A stretch of 64,000 nt of DNA from Diospyros lotus. Its lineage: Eukaryota > Streptophyta > Magnoliopsida > Ericales > Ebenaceae. Of the stretch, positions 30,426 to 41,857 are shown in pieces. How positions within the stretch are numbered: the stretch's first letter is position 1; each line of letters starts with the position of its first letter. A program made the position numbers and the translations under genes. The notes under the pieces were generated by a model. It was not told the DNA's origin and made no database searches. It saw only the letters and a list, made by a program, of their open reading frames with translations. Where the stretch lies: assembly GCF_014633365.1 (NCBI RefSeq), contig NC_068341.1, forward strand, positions 20,194,339 through 20,258,338. The letters run 5' to 3'.

Positions 30426-30925
30426 ACATGAATTCGGCCTACACATGAAAATAAAACATTTTATTTTTAAAGGAATCATCATTCACACATATTATTCTCT
30501 CACTTTTTTTTTTTTTTTTTAAAATTTCAAGTGAACAATCAGAAAAAATAAATAAATAAAAGATTTCCCACCCCCACACTTAAATTAAACATTGTCCTCG
30601 ATGTTTAAAAACAAGAGAAGAGGAAAAGAAAAACAATACTCCCCTGATTGCGAATTTGAAACATGTGGTTCACGTGCTAAAGGGGGAAGACAATGGTGCA
30701 CATAGAAAGGCATAGATGTTGAACTTTTTGAAGAACAGTCTTGAATTTGACCCACAACCACCATCCATGAAACCTGCAGATACTAGAGAACACAAGAAAC
30801 AAAGCAGCACTTGAAAAGAAAAAAAAAATAGCTAAGAAATAAAGAAATCATGAAACTAAAAAGTTATGGAAAAAGGGAAATGGTAGTTCTAATTTTGAGT
30901 CCTTAGCTTGACTTGACCACCTTCA
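30426..30925 (-). other. RLG-4 sequence downstream of pol
   Basis: Untranslated RLG-4 sequence. On the minus strand GAGGACAATGTTTAATTTAA precedes GTGTGGGGGTGGG (about 30605-30570), the characteristic sequence after pol in Athila elements. A T-run lies at 30507-30520. No env-like frame is seen, and the region that would follow up to the 3' LTR is missing. Confidence 0.65.
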
Positions 30926-32015
30926 CTAGGGATTGGAAAGTGTGATTGTGGACATTTGACGATCAATAGGTCCACCAAAATAATGCTTCAACTGTTGTCC
31001 ATTAACCTTGAAAGTCATATTCGTACCCAAATCTCGGATTTCCATTGCTCCATAAGGAGAAACATTAATAACCTCAAATGGACCTGACCATCTAGACTTC
31101 AATTTACCAAGAAAAAGCTTTAACCTAGAATTAAACAATAACACCAATTGGCCAGGTTCAAATTCCCTATTCAATATCTTCTTGTCATGCCACATCTTAG
31201 TTTTCTCTTTGTACAATTTGGCATTCTCATATGCATCTAACCTGAATTCATCCATCTCATTTAATTGCAAAAGTCTCTTCTCACATGCAGCTTGCATATC
31301 AAAATTTAAATGCTTGATATCCCAATATGCATGGTGTTCAAGTTCAACAGGCAAATGACATGCTTTACCAAATACAAGTTTATAAGTAGACATTCCAATA
31401 GGAGATTTGAATGCAGTTCTATAGGCCCATAATGCATCATCAAGCTTTTGAGACAAATTTTTTCTAGAAATTTTGACCTATCTTTTCCAATATTCTTTTA
31501 ATCTCCCTATTAGAAATTTTGACCTGTCCATTAGTTTGTGGATGATAAGAAGTGGCAACTTTATGGGTAATCCCATATTTGGCAAGCAAAGTATCAAACT
31601 GTTTGTTACAGAAGTGTGAACCTCCATAACTGATAATTGTCCTAGGAGTGCCAAACCTAGTAAAGATGTGCTTTTTTAGAAATCTAGTCACCACTCTAGC
31701 ATCATTCTTAGGCAATGCCATCGCTTCTACCCATTTGGAATCATAGTCCACAACAACCAAGATGTATTTATTTCTAAATGAAGAAACAAATGGTCCCATG
31801 AAATCGATAGCCCAAACATCAAAAAGTTCAACTTCAAGCATTATGTTCAGTGGCATCTCATGTTTGCTATATATATTATCTACTCTTTGACCTCTGTTAT
31901 AATTTTTAACAAAGTTAAAAGGCATTCTTAAAAAGAGTAGGCCAATAAAAGCCCGATTGCAAGACTTTTGTAGCAGTCTTATTCCTTGAAAAATGACCAC
32001 CATATTCCAAGGCAT
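30926..32015 (-). pseudogene. RLG-4 integrase
   Basis: Two frames, 32015-31464 and 31456-30926, separated by a small frame change near 31460. [20 protein letters not shown] carries the first catalytic Asp. The second Asp region reads [13 protein letters not shown], with Tyr where Asp is expected, so the enzyme would be dead. The second frame starts at [19 protein letters not shown] and runs through the C-terminal domain ([18 protein letters not shown]). The zinc-binding start is degraded near 31950-32080. Confidence 0.9.
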
Positions 32016-32079
32016 GACAATGCATCAAAATGTCATTATATTCTTCACTAGGCACACATCTCCTAAGCATTTGGTCATT

Positions 32080-32595
32080 TCAAATTCTGAACAAGTAAGG
32101 TTCATCCCAAATGTAATACTTAACATCGTGCAAGAATTTCTTCTTTTGATAAGCATTCAAATCAGGGGGAAGGATTTTACTTACAATAAAGTTGACAAGC
32201 TCAGCATCCCAAGCAATTTGAGGGGCTTGAATAGCTAGTACTTTTTCATCAGGAAACTCTTCTCTAATCTCATCATGTGCTAGCTCATTGTTGCCATGTT
32301 TTTCCAATCTACTTAGGTGGTCAGCTATAAGATTCTCAGCACCTTTTTTATCTTTGATTTCCAAGTTGAATTCCTGCAACAACAATAGCCACCTAATAAG
32401 TCTTGGCTTGGCATCTTGTTTGGAAAGAAGATACTTGATTGTAGAATGGTCAGTAAAAACAACTTTAGAACTAATCAAGCATGATCTAAATTTGTCAAAG
32501 GCAAAAACAATGGCTAGTAACTCTTTCTCTGTCGTAGCATAATTCAATTGAACATCATTAAGAGTTTTACTAGCATAATAGATGGTATGAAACAA
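32080..32595 (-). pseudogene. RLG-4 RNase H
   Basis: An open frame starting inside RNase H: YYASKTLNDVQLNYATTEKE, LLAIVFAFDKFRSCLISS, VVFTDHSTIKYLLSKQDAKP and NLIADHLSRLE. It ends at the connector to the integrase. A stop at 32602-32604 separates it from the RT frame. Confidence 0.88.
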
Positions 32596-32604
32596 CTTAC
32601 CTTT

Positions 32605-33813
32605 CTATTGACCTAACACTGCACTTATGGCATAATCACTAGCATCACATATAAATTCAAAAGGTAAGTTCCAATTAGGAGTAGAAATAATAGGTGCAGA
32701 AGTTATTTTTTCTTTAAGAACTAGAAAGGCATTCATGTATGCAGTATAAAAAACAAATGGCACATCTTTTTCAAGCAAGTTGCACAAGGGTTTATAGATC
32801 TTAGAAAAATCTTTGATGAATCTCCTATAGAAACTTGCGTGGCCTATAAAACTTCTTACTCCTTTAACAGACGTAGGAGGCGGTAACTTGGCAATTATGT
32901 CAATTTTGGCACGATCAACTTCAATACCTCTTGAAGAAATTTTATGGCCAAATACCACACCCTCTCTAACCATAAAGTGACATTTTTCCCAATTTAGCAC
33001 AAGGTTAGTGTCTTCACATCTCTGCAAAACAAGTTTTTAGTTAGCCAAACATAAATCAAATGAATCACCAAATACAGAAAAATCATCCATAAACACCTCA
33101 ATGAACTTTTCAATCATGTCAGAAAATATGGTCATCTTGCATCGTTGGAAAGTAGCAGGTGCATTACATAAACCAAGTGGCATTCGTCTAAAGGCAAAAG
33201 TCCCATAAGGGCAAGTAAAAGTGGTATTTTCTTGGTCCTTGGGGGCAATAGCAATTTGATTATAGCCAGAATAACCATCGAGGAAACAATAAAACTCATG
33301 ACCAACTAATTTAGCCAACATTTGATCAATGAAAGGTAGAGGAAAATGATCTTTCCTTGTGGCCTTATTAAGTTTCCTATAATCCATGCAAACCCTCCAA
33401 CCGGTTATAGTCCTAGTGAGAATTGATTCATTGTTCTCATTTTGCACTATAGTCATCCCATCCTTCTTAGGAACACATTGAACAGGACTAATCCATGAAC
33501 TATCAGAAATAGGGTAAATTATGCCATTGTCCAACCATTTAATTATCTCTTTCTTTACCACTTCTTTCATGATAGGGTTTAGTCGTCTTTGTGCATCAAC
33601 AGTTGGTTTACTATTTTCCCCCAAATTAATCTTATGCATGCAAATTGAAGGGCTAATTCCTTTAATATCAGATAACGTCCAACCTATAGCCTTCCTATGC
33701 TCTCTAAGGATCCTAAGCAATTTCTCTACTTGTTCCTCATTCAAATCAACAGATATAATAATAGGAAATGTAGAAGATTTACCTAGAAAGACATACTTGA
33801 GATGACAAGGCAA
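32605..33813 (-). pseudogene. RLG-4 reverse transcriptase
   Basis: Frame 33813-33037 has the Athila/Tat signature PVQCVPKKDGMTIVQNE, RVCMDYRKLNKATRKDHFPL, YGTFAFRRMPLGLCNAPATF and the catalytic FMDDFSVFG (two Asp intact). A stop at about 33037 is followed in a second frame (33027-32605) by the thumb: HFMVREGVVFGHKISSRGIE and GHASFYRRFIKDFSKI. About 400 codons in all. Confidence 0.92.
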
Positions 33814-34115
33814 AGGTTACTTACATCCATACATTGCTCATAGGAGGAAGTAGAAAAATCTAAACTTTTACATGACAAAGGATCAATTTTTGTCTTCTTG
33901 GCTGGGATTTTTGGTGTAGCATCAAGTAACTTACAGCACTCCTCGATTTCATCATCAAAAGCCTCCAAATTTGTCAAGGCAACTTGGAGCAGATCATCTT
34001 CTTTAGGAATGGGGGAAGCAAACATCAAAGTGTCCAACGCATCCTACCTGAAACAATCATCAGCACCATTAGAAAATTTCATAGCTTTAAAGACATTAAA
34101 TGTTACTTCTTGGTC

Positions 34116-34640
34116 TTAAACTCTCATGGTAAGTTCTCCTTTTTGAACATCAATCAAAGTTTTGCCTTTAGCTAAGAAGGGTCTTCCAAGGATAATGGGA
34201 ATATCCTTGTCTTCTTCCATATCTAGAACAAGAAAATCAGCAGGCAAAATCAGTTTTTCAACTTTAATCAAAACATCCTCAGTGACTCCATATGGATACT
34301 TAATTGATCTATCAGCTAGTTGTAAGGATACTGTTGTAGGTTTAGCCTCTCCTAATCCTGATCTCTTAAAAATAGAAAAATACATCAAATTGATACTAGC
34401 TCCTAAGTTACACAAAGATCGACCTAAATATTGATTACCAATAGTACAAGAGATAGTAAAATTCCTTGGGTCCTTGAGCTTTGGGGGAAGTTTGTTTTGA
34501 AGAATAGCACTGCACTCTTCAGTCAAAGTAACTGTCTCGTAGTCTTCAAGCCATCTCTTTCTTGAGAGTATATCCTTCATGAATGTAGCATAACTCGGCA
34601 TCTGCTCCAATGCGTCTGCAAAAGGAATATTAATATTCAG
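34116..34640 (-). pseudogene. RLG-4 aspartic protease
   Basis: LCNLGASINLMYFSIF (about 34390-34440) is the Athila/Tat protease site, with Asn where the catalytic Asp is expected. ILGRPFLAKGKTLIDVQKGE follows as the second conserved block. The frame is open from 34610 to 34116. The segment to the RT (33814-34115) is a linker with an open stretch at 34037-33783. Confidence 0.87.
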
Positions 34641-36348
34641 TTTCTTAAAACCTCAAGAAATTTAGAAAAATTTTGCTCTTGTTTTTGTTTTTGTAAGCAC
34701 TGAGGAAAGGGAGGAGGTGGGTATTCTGATTTGGGGTCATATTCGATTGAATATTTCTCCTCCTTCCTTTGCCTCCTAGAATTTTCTCCATATGCATCGG
34801 ATTTAGCCTTATTTTGATTAACTGAAGACACTCCCTGCTCATTCAACTCATCACCCACATCCACAAATTGCTCAAAATCTGACTGGCCTTCCACTAGTTG
34901 TTGACCTGTTTCCTTTGGATCCGATTGTGGAGCATATAAGCTGGTCAGCTCATGAGTTTGGTGGCTTGAAATTGCTTTGCATTGTTCTTTGTCCTCTCGT
35001 TTCGGGTTTTGCTCAGTGTTGCTCGGTAAGGCACCTTGTGGTAAAAAATTCATGGAATTTGCCAATTGCCCTAATTGGTTCTCTACATTCTTAATGGCAA
35101 TTTCTTGACTCTGAATTTGTGCAGATTGATTCTAAAAAAGATTTGCAGTCTGCTCCATGAACTTATTCAAAGACTCCTCAACTGATTAACCTTGTCTTGC
35201 ATTGGATTGTTATGGAATCCCGAAGGACCATTATTCGGCATTTGAATAGGTTATTGAACATTCTAATTGTTGTTCCATGAGAAATTTGGATGATTTCTCC
35301 AACTCGGATTATAGAAATTCGAGTTGGGATTATTTTGCTGCCTGGTATAATTGTCAACATATTGTGCAAACTCTGTGTTCAATCCACACCTCTCGCTGAG
35401 ATGATTTCCTCCACATAAATCACATGATGCCACAGTTTCTTGAGGTATATGAATTCCACTTTGAGCTAACTGCTTAGTCAAAGCATGTACCTGAGTAGTC
35501 AAGGTGGATATTGCATCAATTTCATAGACACCTGCAGTCCTTCTTTGAGGAGTCCTATCAGGATTCCACTAATAATTATTTGCAGCCATGTCTTCAAGTA
35601 AGGTATAAGCATTATCAAATTACTTATCCATAAGTGCTCCACCTGTGACAGCATCTATGATTGTTCTCTTGTGTCCTAATAAACCATTATAAAAGGTCTG
35701 TACTTGCAACTAATCGGAAATACCATGATGTGGACATTGTCGTAGTAGCTCCTTGTACCTCTCCCAAGCCTCATTCAAAGTCTCTGAATCTTGTTGCATG
35801 AATGAGGTAATGTCATACCTCACCTTTGCAGGTGGGGAAAATTTTGCCAAAAATTTATGTGCCAAATCAGCCCAAGTAGTAATGGATTCTTGCGGCAATG
35901 AACTCAACCAACTCTTAGCCTTATCTCGAAGAGAGAGAGGAAAGAGCCTCAATCTTATTGCATCATCGGACACCCCATTGAACTTGAAAGTGTCACATAT
36001 CTTTAGAAAATTATTGAGGTGCTGGTTGGGATCATCATTTGGCAAACCTCCAAATTGAATAGATGTTTGAATCATCTGAATTATGGATAGTTTGATCTCA
36101 AAATTATTTACCTGCATTGTTGGCCTTTGAATGCTTGAGCTAATCCCATCCACCTTAGGCATAGCATACTCTCTCAATTTTTTCTATTCTTCTTCCTGAG
36201 CCATTTGTTCCTTTTCGTCTTCACTTGATGATTCGACTTGATCTAAATGGCTAGACTCACCTCTCCTTACTTTTCTTAAACGAGAAATAGTTCGCTCCAT
36301 TTCCAAGTTAAGTGGAATAGGTTCAATGCCCTTGGATCTTGTGTTCAT
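34641..36348 (-). pseudogene. RLG-4 gag
   Basis: Start at ATG 36348 with MNTRSKGIEPIPLNLEMERT, the typical Athila gag beginning. A TAG follows at 36186-36184. The main gag frame (36177-35710) has GLPNDDPNQHLNNFLKICDT and DDAIRLRLFPLSLRDKAKSW. The zinc knuckle region (35502-35263) includes CDLCGGNHLSERC. The C-terminal part (35065-34637) is polar. Stops separate the pieces, for example near 35710 and 35262. Confidence 0.88.
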
Positions 36349-36467
36349 GTATTAGCCTATTTCCCTGCACAAGTAAAAAATAAATAAATAAAAAATAAAA
36401 TAAATAAAAGGTTCAAATTATAATTAATTGCAATTGGTATTAATATTAAAAGGAATAGTAAACACAA

Positions 36468-36485
36468 TTCTTGGCAACGACGCTA
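36468..36485 (-). other. RLG-4 primer binding site (tRNA-Asp type)
   Basis: On the minus strand TAGCGTCGTTGCCAAGAA, which fits the tRNA-Asp 3' complement used by Athila elements apart from C/T and G/A changes. It is six bases from the LTR end at 36492. Confidence 0.75.
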
Positions 36486-36491
36486 AAAACT

Positions 36492-37873
36492 TGTTCGTGA
36501 TTTTATATAATCCACGGATAACACGCAAGTATACATGGTCAAGACAAGTAAAGTGATGAATAAGATATTATTCCTATGGAGATTGGTTACTAAGCTTTTA
36601 AATACTAAAATTATTCACAACTAACTATATTTGGACAATTGATTAATTAAGGAAATTAATTGATATATGACTAACAATTACCTAAGAATTAAAAATCAAT
36701 TGGTTAAGACCTAGGGTTTTCTAAATTCACCTAGCAAATCCACTTTATCAAATTACCTCAATTTTTGGTTGATTAGATTACGAATTATGTCAATGGAGCA
36801 CTCTAATTTATTTGTTAGCCTATGTCTAGGTTTAACAAGTTTATTCAACTAACCTAACTCACTATATGTCTATGTGAATTAGAATTAGAGAACACATTAA
36901 GCATAGGTACTCATTATATGAAAATATTCATTAAAAATATAATAAAAAATTGTATATGTAATCAAGTGAATGTTTTCTCCAATTAACACATGCTATTTTG
37001 TCCAAAGTCTATTCCTTATTTATCTATGTCTAGCATCATAAGAAATCTCAAATCATGTAATTGGTGATCAAGCAATTACAAACATTAATTTTAGAACAAA
37101 ATAAACATAGTTAATGTAACAATCACAACAAAAAATTTAGTAACCAATAAAATTTCAATGCATAGGATCCTTTAAAAACCATAGACAATTATTTAGCCAC
37201 TCATAATGAATAAAATATCTACACAATCATCTAAGAGTTGCTGCATAATTGACATCTTAAACAATTAAAGAACAGAAACAGGAACCCAAAAGAAGAATGA
37301 AGGGATCTCCTTGCCTAGATTTGGAAAAGATTTGGGTCACAGTGGATCTGCTGTTGCTCGCCCGCTTCCTGCGCCACTGCACTGCAATTCTCTTCCCGTG
37401 CGCTGCTTCAATCTCCTATTACTTCTGTGGGCACTGCTCTCAATTCCCTCAAGTCCCTGCTTGTCGCCAAGCTTCTCCGATTAACCCCCCCCTCCGCGCA
37501 ACCCCACATATCATTATTATATATACATGCATATACATATGGCTGCCCTACTTCACAGTTCACACATTCACGCCATTATATTTAGTGTAATAATATATAA
37601 TATATACACAATATAATATATAATATGTAATATATGATATAATAAAATATAATATTTAATATACTATTAATTATATTATAATATTAATTATTTATAATAT
37701 TTTTTCTTTTTTTATTTTATGCTCAAATCTTCAAATTTATTTCCTTTGCTAGATTCCTACAAAATAGATTAAAATAATGTAAAATCCATATAAACACACA
37801 TTTTATGTAAGAAAAATAGCACAAGATTAAGATGAAAATTATATAAAAATATGCATACAATTAAGCCCTATCA
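36492..37873 (-). repeat. RLG-4 5' LTR
   Basis: A 1382-bp LTR; plus orientation TGTTCGTGATTTT to GCCCTATCA. It is uninterrupted, so it shows the full length from which the left copy was cut. It contains a strongly AT-rich block at 37575-37705. Confidence 0.92.
37575..37705. repeat. AT-rich low-complexity block
   Basis: Nearly pure A+T with repeated AATATATAATAT words within the RLG-4 5' LTR. The equivalent part of the left LTR is deleted. Confidence 0.8.
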
Positions 37874-37878
37874 CGTAG

Positions 37879-38469
37879 GTCAACCTTTGTAGGCTTTTGT
37901 TGGGAGATGCAAGGGGAAGAGTTTGAGGTGGATCTTAGGTAGTTAGGCTGCTCAAATCATGAGGTTGTGATGTTGTCCTAGGAGTGGATTATATGAAGCA
38001 TGTAAGCCCCATATGCTTCGATTTTTATAGAATGGAAGTAATATTTGAGAAGGACGGGAAGAGGATGACTTTTGTGGGCAATAAAGAAGTGGGAGTATGC
38101 AAGATGATAACAGGGAAGCGCCTACAGAAAATGATCAAGCAGAAAATGACTCTAGTGCCCCAACTCTTTTCTATACAAGCATTGGAAGAGGGGGAGGAGG
38201 AGGACCATATGATGGAAATTGAGCTTATGCTGGTTGTTAGCAGCCCACCTCAGAAGGAATGGGAGGTAAACCAACTTGACCTACTTAATGTACTTTTTGT
38301 TGAATATGAGGATCTTTTTAAGGAACTAATAGCCTTACCCCCTCCCAGAACCCACGATCATTCCATTAGCCGAAAGCCAAATTTTGAACCCTTCAATGCT
38401 AGAGCATATCAATACCTTCTAGCTTGGAAAATAGAAATAGAAAGAATGGTCAAAGAAATGCTACAATAG
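37879..38469 (+). pseudogene. RLG-3 protease end and linker to RT
   Basis: It continues the RLG-3 protease after RLG-4: GFCWEMQGEEFEVDLR, a stop, and a frame change at about 37978. From 37984 it is open through GVCKMITGKRLQKMI and a Glu-rich linker to the RT start THDHSISRKPNFEPFNARAY. It ends with TAG at 38467-38469. Confidence 0.87.
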
Positions 38470-39200
38470 TCCCAAATCCAACCCAGCCACAACCCCTTTG
38501 CATCCCTGTGTTATTGGTTAAAAAGAAGGATGAATCATAGCGTTTTTGTGTGGATTACCCACCAGCTAAACACCATGACAGTCAAGGATAAATTCCCAAT
38601 TCCACTCATCAAGGACCTTCTAGATGAATTGAGGAATGCAACTATTTTTTCTAAACTTGACCTATGTGTCGACTATCACCAGATTAGAATGAGCCCAAGA
38701 GACATACCAAAGACTGCCTTTCGAATCCACTAAGGCCATTACAAATTTTTGGTAATGCCCTTTGGGCTTACCAACACCCCAGCCACTTGCCGATCCTTGA
38801 TGAACCAAATCTTTGGGCCATACTTAAGGAATTTTATTCTTGTACTTTTTAATGATATACTAGTGCATAGCTGCACTTTTGACCAACACTTAAACACACC
38901 TAAACGCTACCTTTGAGATCCTCAGAGTAAACCAATTGTACATAAAGAGGTCGAAGTGTTCTTTTGCTCAAAGGCAGATGGAGTACCTAGGGTACGTTAT
39001 CTCAGACCAAGGGATCAGCACAAACCCAAAGAAGGTGGCAGCCATGCAGTCCTGGTGGAGGCCTACCTCCCCTAAGGCCTTGAGAGGATTTTTAGGCTTG
39101 ACAGGGTACTACAAGAGATTTGTAAGGAACTATGGAGTAATAAGTAGGCCACTAACACAACTATTGAAGGAGGGTTTCATATAGAATCCATAGACTGAGG
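38470..39200 (+). pseudogene. RLG-3 reverse transcriptase
   Basis: Reads in pieces: VKKKDES with a stop-containing WRFC region, LNTMTVKDKFPIPLIKDLLD, LDLCVDYHQIRMSPRDIP, then VMPFGLTNTPATC. The catalytic box is LFNDILVHS (about 38850-38876), with Asn in place of the first of the two adjacent Asp. A frame change near 38900 leads to the open stretch 38936-39184 with YLGYVISDQGISTNPKK and LRGFLGLTGYYKRFV. Confidence 0.87.
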
Positions 39201-39665
39201 CAGCCATTGAACAGTTGAGAAAGGACATGAGTGAGGCCCTGGTATTGGGATTACTAGACTTCAACAAGACCTTTCTAGACTTCAACAAGACCTTTGTACT
39301 AGAAACGGATGCGTGTGATATAGGGATTGGGGCTATCCTAATGCAGGTGGGTAGCCCTCTAGCATTCCTCATTCAAGCACTAGCCCCTAGGCATGTAGGG
39401 CTAAGCATATATGAAAAAGAGTTTGTGGTTGTCCTAATGGTGGTAGACAAGTGGAGGCATTACCTCAAGGGGACTTAATTTGTGATCAAGACATACCACC
39501 AAAGTCTAGAGTTCCTGTTGCAATAGAAGCTTCATACTTAACTACAAAAGAAAGGGATGGCTAAGTTGATGGGCCTTGATTGTACCATACAGTACAAGAA
39601 AGGAAAAGAGAATGTGGTAGTGGATGCTTTGTCTAGGTGCCAAGAAGGAGAAACAATAGCCATCA
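39201..39665 (+). pseudogene. RLG-3 RNase H
   Basis: VLETDACDIGIGAILMQVGS keeps the ETDA Asp. A 21-bp tandem duplication (FLDFNKT twice, 39259-39300) lies just before it. Then SIYEKEFVVVLMVVDKWRHY, stops around 39478 and 39523, and YKKGKENVVVDALSRCQ. Confidence 0.87.
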
Positions 39666-41131
39666 TTGCATTGGTACCAAGAGGCGGTCTCCATCTATGA
39701 TTTAGATGAGCAAATCAGGGGATTACTAGAACAATTAGTTTTGGACCCTACCAGCAAGCCAGGGTATACACTAAAGAATGGGGTGATCAGGTATAGAGGA
39801 AGGATAGTCATTGGGGACTGCCAGGCTATTAAGAAAAAGATACTCCAAACCCTTCATGAATCTCCATTGAGAGGGCATTCAGGGATTCAAAACACGTATA
39901 ATAGGGTAACACAATTTTTCTTTTGGCCCAAGTTGAAAGAAGCAGTGATCAAATTTGTGATGGCTTGTGACACCTGTAAGAGGTGCAAGCATGAAACTGT
40001 GGCCACACCTGGGTTGTTTCACCCCTTGGCTATTCTAGAGCAAGCGTGGGAGAGTGTGTCAATGGATTTTGTTTAAGGGCTACCTAAATCAGAAGAAAGG
40101 GATTGCATACTAGTGGTGGTGGATAGGCTTACGAAGTTTGCACACTTCCTAAGCCTAACTCATCCTTACACCACCCAAGACGTTGCTAGAGTGTTCCTCG
40201 ACCAGGTTATCAAGTTACATGGGGTTCCAAGAACTATAATTTTTGATTGGGATAAAGTGTTCACTAGTCTCCTGTGGCAAACATTATTGAAGTCTCTTGG
40301 GTCAAAGCTAAGCATGTCATTAGCTTATCACCTCAAACTGATGGGTAAACAGAGAAAGTCAATAAGTGTTTGGAGAATTATTTGAGATGCCTATGTTACC
40401 AACACCCGAAAGGTTGGCATAAGTGGTTGTCCTTAGCTCAGTGGTGGTATAACTCTAGCCACCACAACTCCATTAGGATGTCACCCTTTGAAGCCTTGTT
40501 CGGGTATAAGCCCCCTCTACTACCTGTTACCTAGGAGATTACCAATGTGGTAGCCATGGATGCTCATCTCCAACAAAGACAGGAGGTTCTATAGTAGCTC
40601 AAAAGAGATTTGGCCATGGCTTAGAATAGATCGAAGCAACAGGCCGACAAAGGAAGGAGTGAAAGGGAGTTTGCAATAGGAGAAGAGGTTTATCTAAGGC
40701 TGAGACCCTCTCATATTAAGACACTGGCTTCAGATCTGATATCCAAGTTAAGTCCAAGGTACTATGGACCTTTTCCCATTGTAACCAAATTCGGTAAGGT
40801 GGCGTACAAGCTTCAATTACGGGAGAATTCCCAAATTCATCTGGTGTTCCATGTGTCACTACTGAAGAAATATATGGGAGGCCAAGGGTAAGTCCAAGCC
40901 TACCTTTAGGTGTTGGAAGTAGTGAGCCTAAGGCAAAACTAATAGTTGTTTTAGACAAAAGGGTCATTTATAGGCAAGGAGCCCCTATAACCTAGGTGCT
41001 GGTGAAATGGTCCCATCTTCATACAAGTAATAACACGTGAGAATACCTCCCGGATCAACTCAAGCAATTCCCTAGGGTAGCCAATCTACTTTGTATTTCT
41101 TGAGGACAAAACATTCCTTAAGGGGGGTAAT
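39666..41131 (+). pseudogene. RLG-3 integrase, C-terminal region and polypurine tract
   Basis: Zinc finger GHSGIQNTYNRVTQFFFWPK and CDTCKRC (39871-39990). Core motif VSMDFV has the first Asp, then a stop at 40074-40076. The second region reads TIIFDWDKVFTSLLWQTLL. Further stops and a frame change follow, with WWYNSSHHNSIRMSPFEALF and YYGPFPIVTKFGKVAYKLQL (GPF/Y module) still legible. AAGGGGGGTAA at 41120-41130 is the polypurine tract. Confidence 0.87.
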
Positions 41132-41457
41132 TGTCATGTACGTACTTAAATGAATTGTAGGCGGGAAAATGGGGGGTGGGGGGGGGGGGGTATAAGCTGG
41201 GTGCATATGCTTGGCGTGAGGCGGTTATGAGGTTATGAGATTTTGGCGGGAAACGTTCCCACTTGAATTGGTGAGATTAGTATAAATAGGAACCGATCTC
41301 ACCTGATGAAGGCATGCAATGAAATATTATCCTTTTGGAATTCTCTCTCTCAAATTCTCCTATTCTCTCGTCTCTCAATTCTCTCCTATCCCTACCAATT
41401 CTTCTCTAATTCTCTAGAATTCTTGAGGATTCCTTTTCAGATCTCTAAGACCTGACA
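41132..41457 (+). repeat. RLG-3 3' LTR
   Basis: 326 bp, TGTCATGTAC to AGACCTGACA, with a G-run of about a dozen at 41174-41192. It is collinear with 22873-23223 but has lost one CTATCTCTTTCT-like stretch. Confidence 0.9.
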
Positions 41458-41857
41458 ATAATTTTCCGTGGCCCTTGATTTTACTCATCTGTGAATGTTC
41501 CTTTATACATGCACATGTTCCTTTACGTGATATTTCTACAGGTACTTGCTGTCTTCTATTTATGCTTTCAGGTTTGTCACACTCAATACACGTATGAGAT
41601 CATTATTCTTTACCTAACTGAAACCTATATTACATACTGGGCTACTTCCTCACTGTATTTAAACTGCAACATTTTAGGTTCTTAAAGATGCTCAACTCCA
41701 CTAAAATGCATGGAAATCCGCACACATTTTTGCATCTGATTTAATTTGCAAATCCTTTAACCAAAAAAAATAAGTATCTAGTAACCAAGGGGTCATTATG
41801 TTGAACAATAAATATAGTTGACAGTGTCATAATAATGAATTTGCGTGTTTCTTGCAG
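41458..41857 (+). other. Intron or upstream sequence of the PHD-finger gene
   Basis: AT-rich sequence ending in TTTCTTGCAG at 41848-41857, a good 3' splice site. It shows that at least one exon lies further upstream. Confidence 0.6.

Larger units (their letters stand above)
24701..37873 (-). mobile_element. RLG-4: Athila-type Ty3/gypsy element, 3' end rearranged
   Basis: Minus-strand element. The 5' LTR (36492-37873) starts TGATAGGGCTTAATTG and ends CACGAACA. Gag, protease, RT, RNase H and integrase follow leftwards. The 3' LTR (24701 onward) is cut at 25604 by RLG-5 and its remainder is deleted. Flanks TGCAG (24696-24700) and CGTAG (37874-37878) differ by two C/T changes, consistent with a decayed 5-bp duplication. 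A tRNA-Asp-type primer site and the gag start MNTRSKG place it in the Athila lineage. The insertion splits the RLG-3 protease, and the reading continues on the other side. Confidence 0.9.
22873..41457 (+). mobile_element. RLG-3: Ty3/gypsy retrotransposon, split by RLG-4
   Basis: LTRs 22873-23223 and 41132-41457 enclose gag, protease, RT, RNase H and integrase on the plus strand. RLG-4 is inserted in the protease region at 24700. The flanks ATGGT (22868-22872) and ATAAT (41458-41462) agree at three of five bases, the two differences being G to A. Many in-frame stops, mostly explained by C to T or G to A changes. It lies immediately upstream of the first visible exon of the PHD-finger gene, in the same orientation. 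Confidence 0.9.
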
